Shown: positions 15,929 through 17,237 of the stretch, piece by piece
Layout of the letters: every line of letters starts with the position of its first letter
Position numbering within the stretch: the stretch's first letter is position 1
Source: an uncultured Bacteroidota bacterium
GTDB lineage: Bacteria > Bacteroidota > Bacteroidia > Flavobacteriales > Flavobacteriaceae
Assembly: GCA_902560025.1 (NCBI GenBank)
Contig: CACEKL010000016.1
Coordinates: 1 to 17,237, forward strand
Direction of reading: 5' to 3'
DNA length: 17,237 nucleotides
The notes under the pieces: model-generated
Databases searched by the model: none
What the model was told of the DNA's origin: nothing
Seen by the model: only the letters and a program-made list of their open reading frames with translations
Position numbers and translations under genes: made by a program

Positions 15929-17237
15929 CTATTCTTCTTTTACTTCTTCAAAATCAACATCCTGTACGTCGTCACCTTTGGAATCAGTCGATGTATTTTG
16001 GTTATCTGGTGAAGGTCCTTCTCCTGGCTGACCAGAACCACTTTCTGCTTGTGCTTTATACATCTCCTCTGAAGCATTTTTCCAAGCTTCGTTTATGGCA
16101 TTTAATGTCTCATCAATTTTTTCTAAATCTTTTGATTCATATGCTTTTTTCAAATCCTCTAGAGCAGACTCAATTGGCTTCTTTTTATCATCAGATAATT
16201 TATCACCAAAGTCTTTAAGCTGTTTTTCAGTCTGGAATATCATTTGATCAGCACTGTTAAGTTTATCAACTTCCTCTTTGGCCTTTGAATCCGCTTCAGC
16301 ATTAGCTTCAGCATCTTTTTTCATTTTTTCAATCTCCTCTTCTGTTAAACCAGAGGAAGCTTCAATTCTAATATCCTGAGATTTATTAGTGGCTTTATCC
16401 AGTGCGCTTACATTAATTATTCCGTTAGCATCAATATCAAATGTAACCTCTATTTGAGGAACACCTCTTGGTGCAGGTGGAATTCCATCAAGATGAAATC
16501 TTCCAATAGTTTTATTGTCTTTAGCCATTGGTCGCTCACCCTGAAGAACATGAATCTCTACAGATGGCTGATTATCAGCAGCGGTAGAGAAAACTTGTGA
16601 TTTTTTTGTTGGAATCGTTGTATTTGACTCAATAAGCTTGGTCATAACATTACCCATTGTTTCTATTCCAAGTGATAGAGGAGTAACATCTAATAGCAAT
16701 ACATCTTCAACATCACCAGAGAGAACACCACCTTGAATTGCAGCTCCTACTGCAACAACTTCGTCTGGATTAACTCCTTTTGATGGTTTTTTTCCAAATA
16801 GAGACTCAACCTCTTTTTGAATAATTGGAATTCTTGTTGAACCTCCAACTAAGATCACTTCATCAATATCTTTTTTAGTTAAACTAGCATCTTTTAATGC
16901 TTTTTTAACTGGCTCCATAGATCTTTTAACTAATTCATCAGATAATTGCTCAAACTTAGCTCTTGTTAATGTAGTCACTAAGTGTTTAGGACCAGATGAT
17001 GTAGCTGTTACATATGGTAAGTTAATTTCTGTTTGCGTGGATGAAGAAAGTTCTATTTTAGCTTTTTCTGCAGCCTCCTTTAGCCTTTGAAGCGCCATAG
17101 AATCATCCCTCAAGTCAATTTGCTCGTTTTTCTTAAATTCTTCAGCAAGAAAATCTATAATAACTTGATCAAAATCATCTCCTCCAAGATGAGTATCTCC
17201 ATTTGTAGATAATACTTCGAATACTCCGTCACCAAGT
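15929..17237 (-). CDS. dnaK: Chaperone protein DnaK (Hsp70), C-terminal part; N-terminus beyond window
   Basis: DnaK binds exposed hydrophobic peptide segments in an ATP-dependent cycle with DnaJ and GrpE. The frame runs off the right edge, so the first part of the ATPase domain is missing; 435 residues are visible. The visible start is [23 protein letters not shown] of the nucleotide-binding domain. [16 protein letters not shown] and the linker [16 protein letters not shown] follow. The substrate-binding beta domain comes next ([53 protein letters not shown]), then the helical lid. The tail is Gly/Ser/Pro/Asp-rich and ends VDFEEVKEE, the normal DnaK C-terminus. The internal Met at 17113 is not the start. 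dnaJ and grpE are not in the window. Confidence 0.98.
   Translation of the reverse strand, partial: LGDGVFEVLSTNGDTHLGGDDFDQVIIDFLAEEFKKNEQIDLRDDSMALQRLKEAAEKAKIELSSSTQTEINLPYVTATSSGPKHLVTTLTRAKFEQLSDELVKRSMEPVKKALKDASLTKKDIDEVILVGGSTRIPIIQKEVESLFGKKPSKGVNPDEVVAVGAAIQGGVLSGDVEDVLLLDVTPLSLGIETMGNVMTKLIESNTTIPTKKSQVFSTAADNQPSVEIHVLQGERPMAKDNKTIGRFHLDGIPPAPRGVPQIEVTFDIDANGIINVSALDKATNKSQDIRIEASSGLTEEEIEKMKKDAEANAEADSKAKEEVDKLNSADQMIFQTEKQLKDFGDKLSDDKKKPIESALEDLKKAYESKDLEKIDETLNAINEAWKNASEEMYKAQAESGSGQPGEGPSPDNQNTSTDSKGDDVQDVDFEEVKEE

Overview
The window looks like a piece of chromosome from a marine-type member of the Flavobacteriia (Bacteroidota). It is strongly AT-rich with short intergenic gaps, and many genes overlap by 1 to 20 bases. 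Ribosome binding sites are mostly absent. Several intergenic gaps carry the TTTG-N19-TAnnTTTG promoter typical of this phylum, and the outer-membrane protein is a Bacteroidota-type carboxypeptidase-regulatory/plug/beta-barrel receptor. No mobile element, CRISPR array, tRNA or rRNA was seen. The order is mostly housekeeping core genome.

Layout, plus strand: the C-terminal part of an HtrA/Deg serine protease with one visible PDZ domain (2-724) overlaps trmD (724-1401). A promoter and a perfect 7-bp hairpin precede rplS, which is followed by an isocitrate dehydrogenase, murQ and a small membrane protein (1387-4075). Next is thrS-infC-rpmI-rplT (4103-7182). Here infC lacks any ATG/GTG/TTG start and must begin at ATA or ATT. 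Then comes an ECF sigma factor, a one-helix membrane protein that is probably its anti-sigma factor, and a secreted basic protein made of 26-residue SxxQK repeats (7243-8549). An outer-membrane beta-barrel receptor with its own promoter follows (8627-11131). fumC and a GNAT acetyltransferase (11341-13201) close the plus-strand half.

Minus strand: a 52-residue membrane protein (11286-11128) sits behind an exact consensus promoter, between the receptor and fumC. From the right edge leftward come the C-terminal two thirds of DnaK, a MenI-type hotdog thioesterase 6 bases after the dnaK stop and in the same frame, a PAS domain fused to a MenA/UbiA prenyltransferase, and a CPBP-family membrane protease.

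Functional themes: translation (TrmD, L19, ThrRS, IF3, L35, L20), the TCA cycle (Icd, FumC), cell-wall recycling (MurQ), protein quality control (Deg protease, DnaK, CPBP), and probably menaquinone synthesis (thioesterase plus prenyltransferase as neighbours). The two most unusual items are the PAS-MenA fusion, which suggests a quinone-synthesis enzyme with its own sensory domain, and the sigma/anti-sigma/repeat-protein/receptor cluster, which looks like an envelope-sensing unit.
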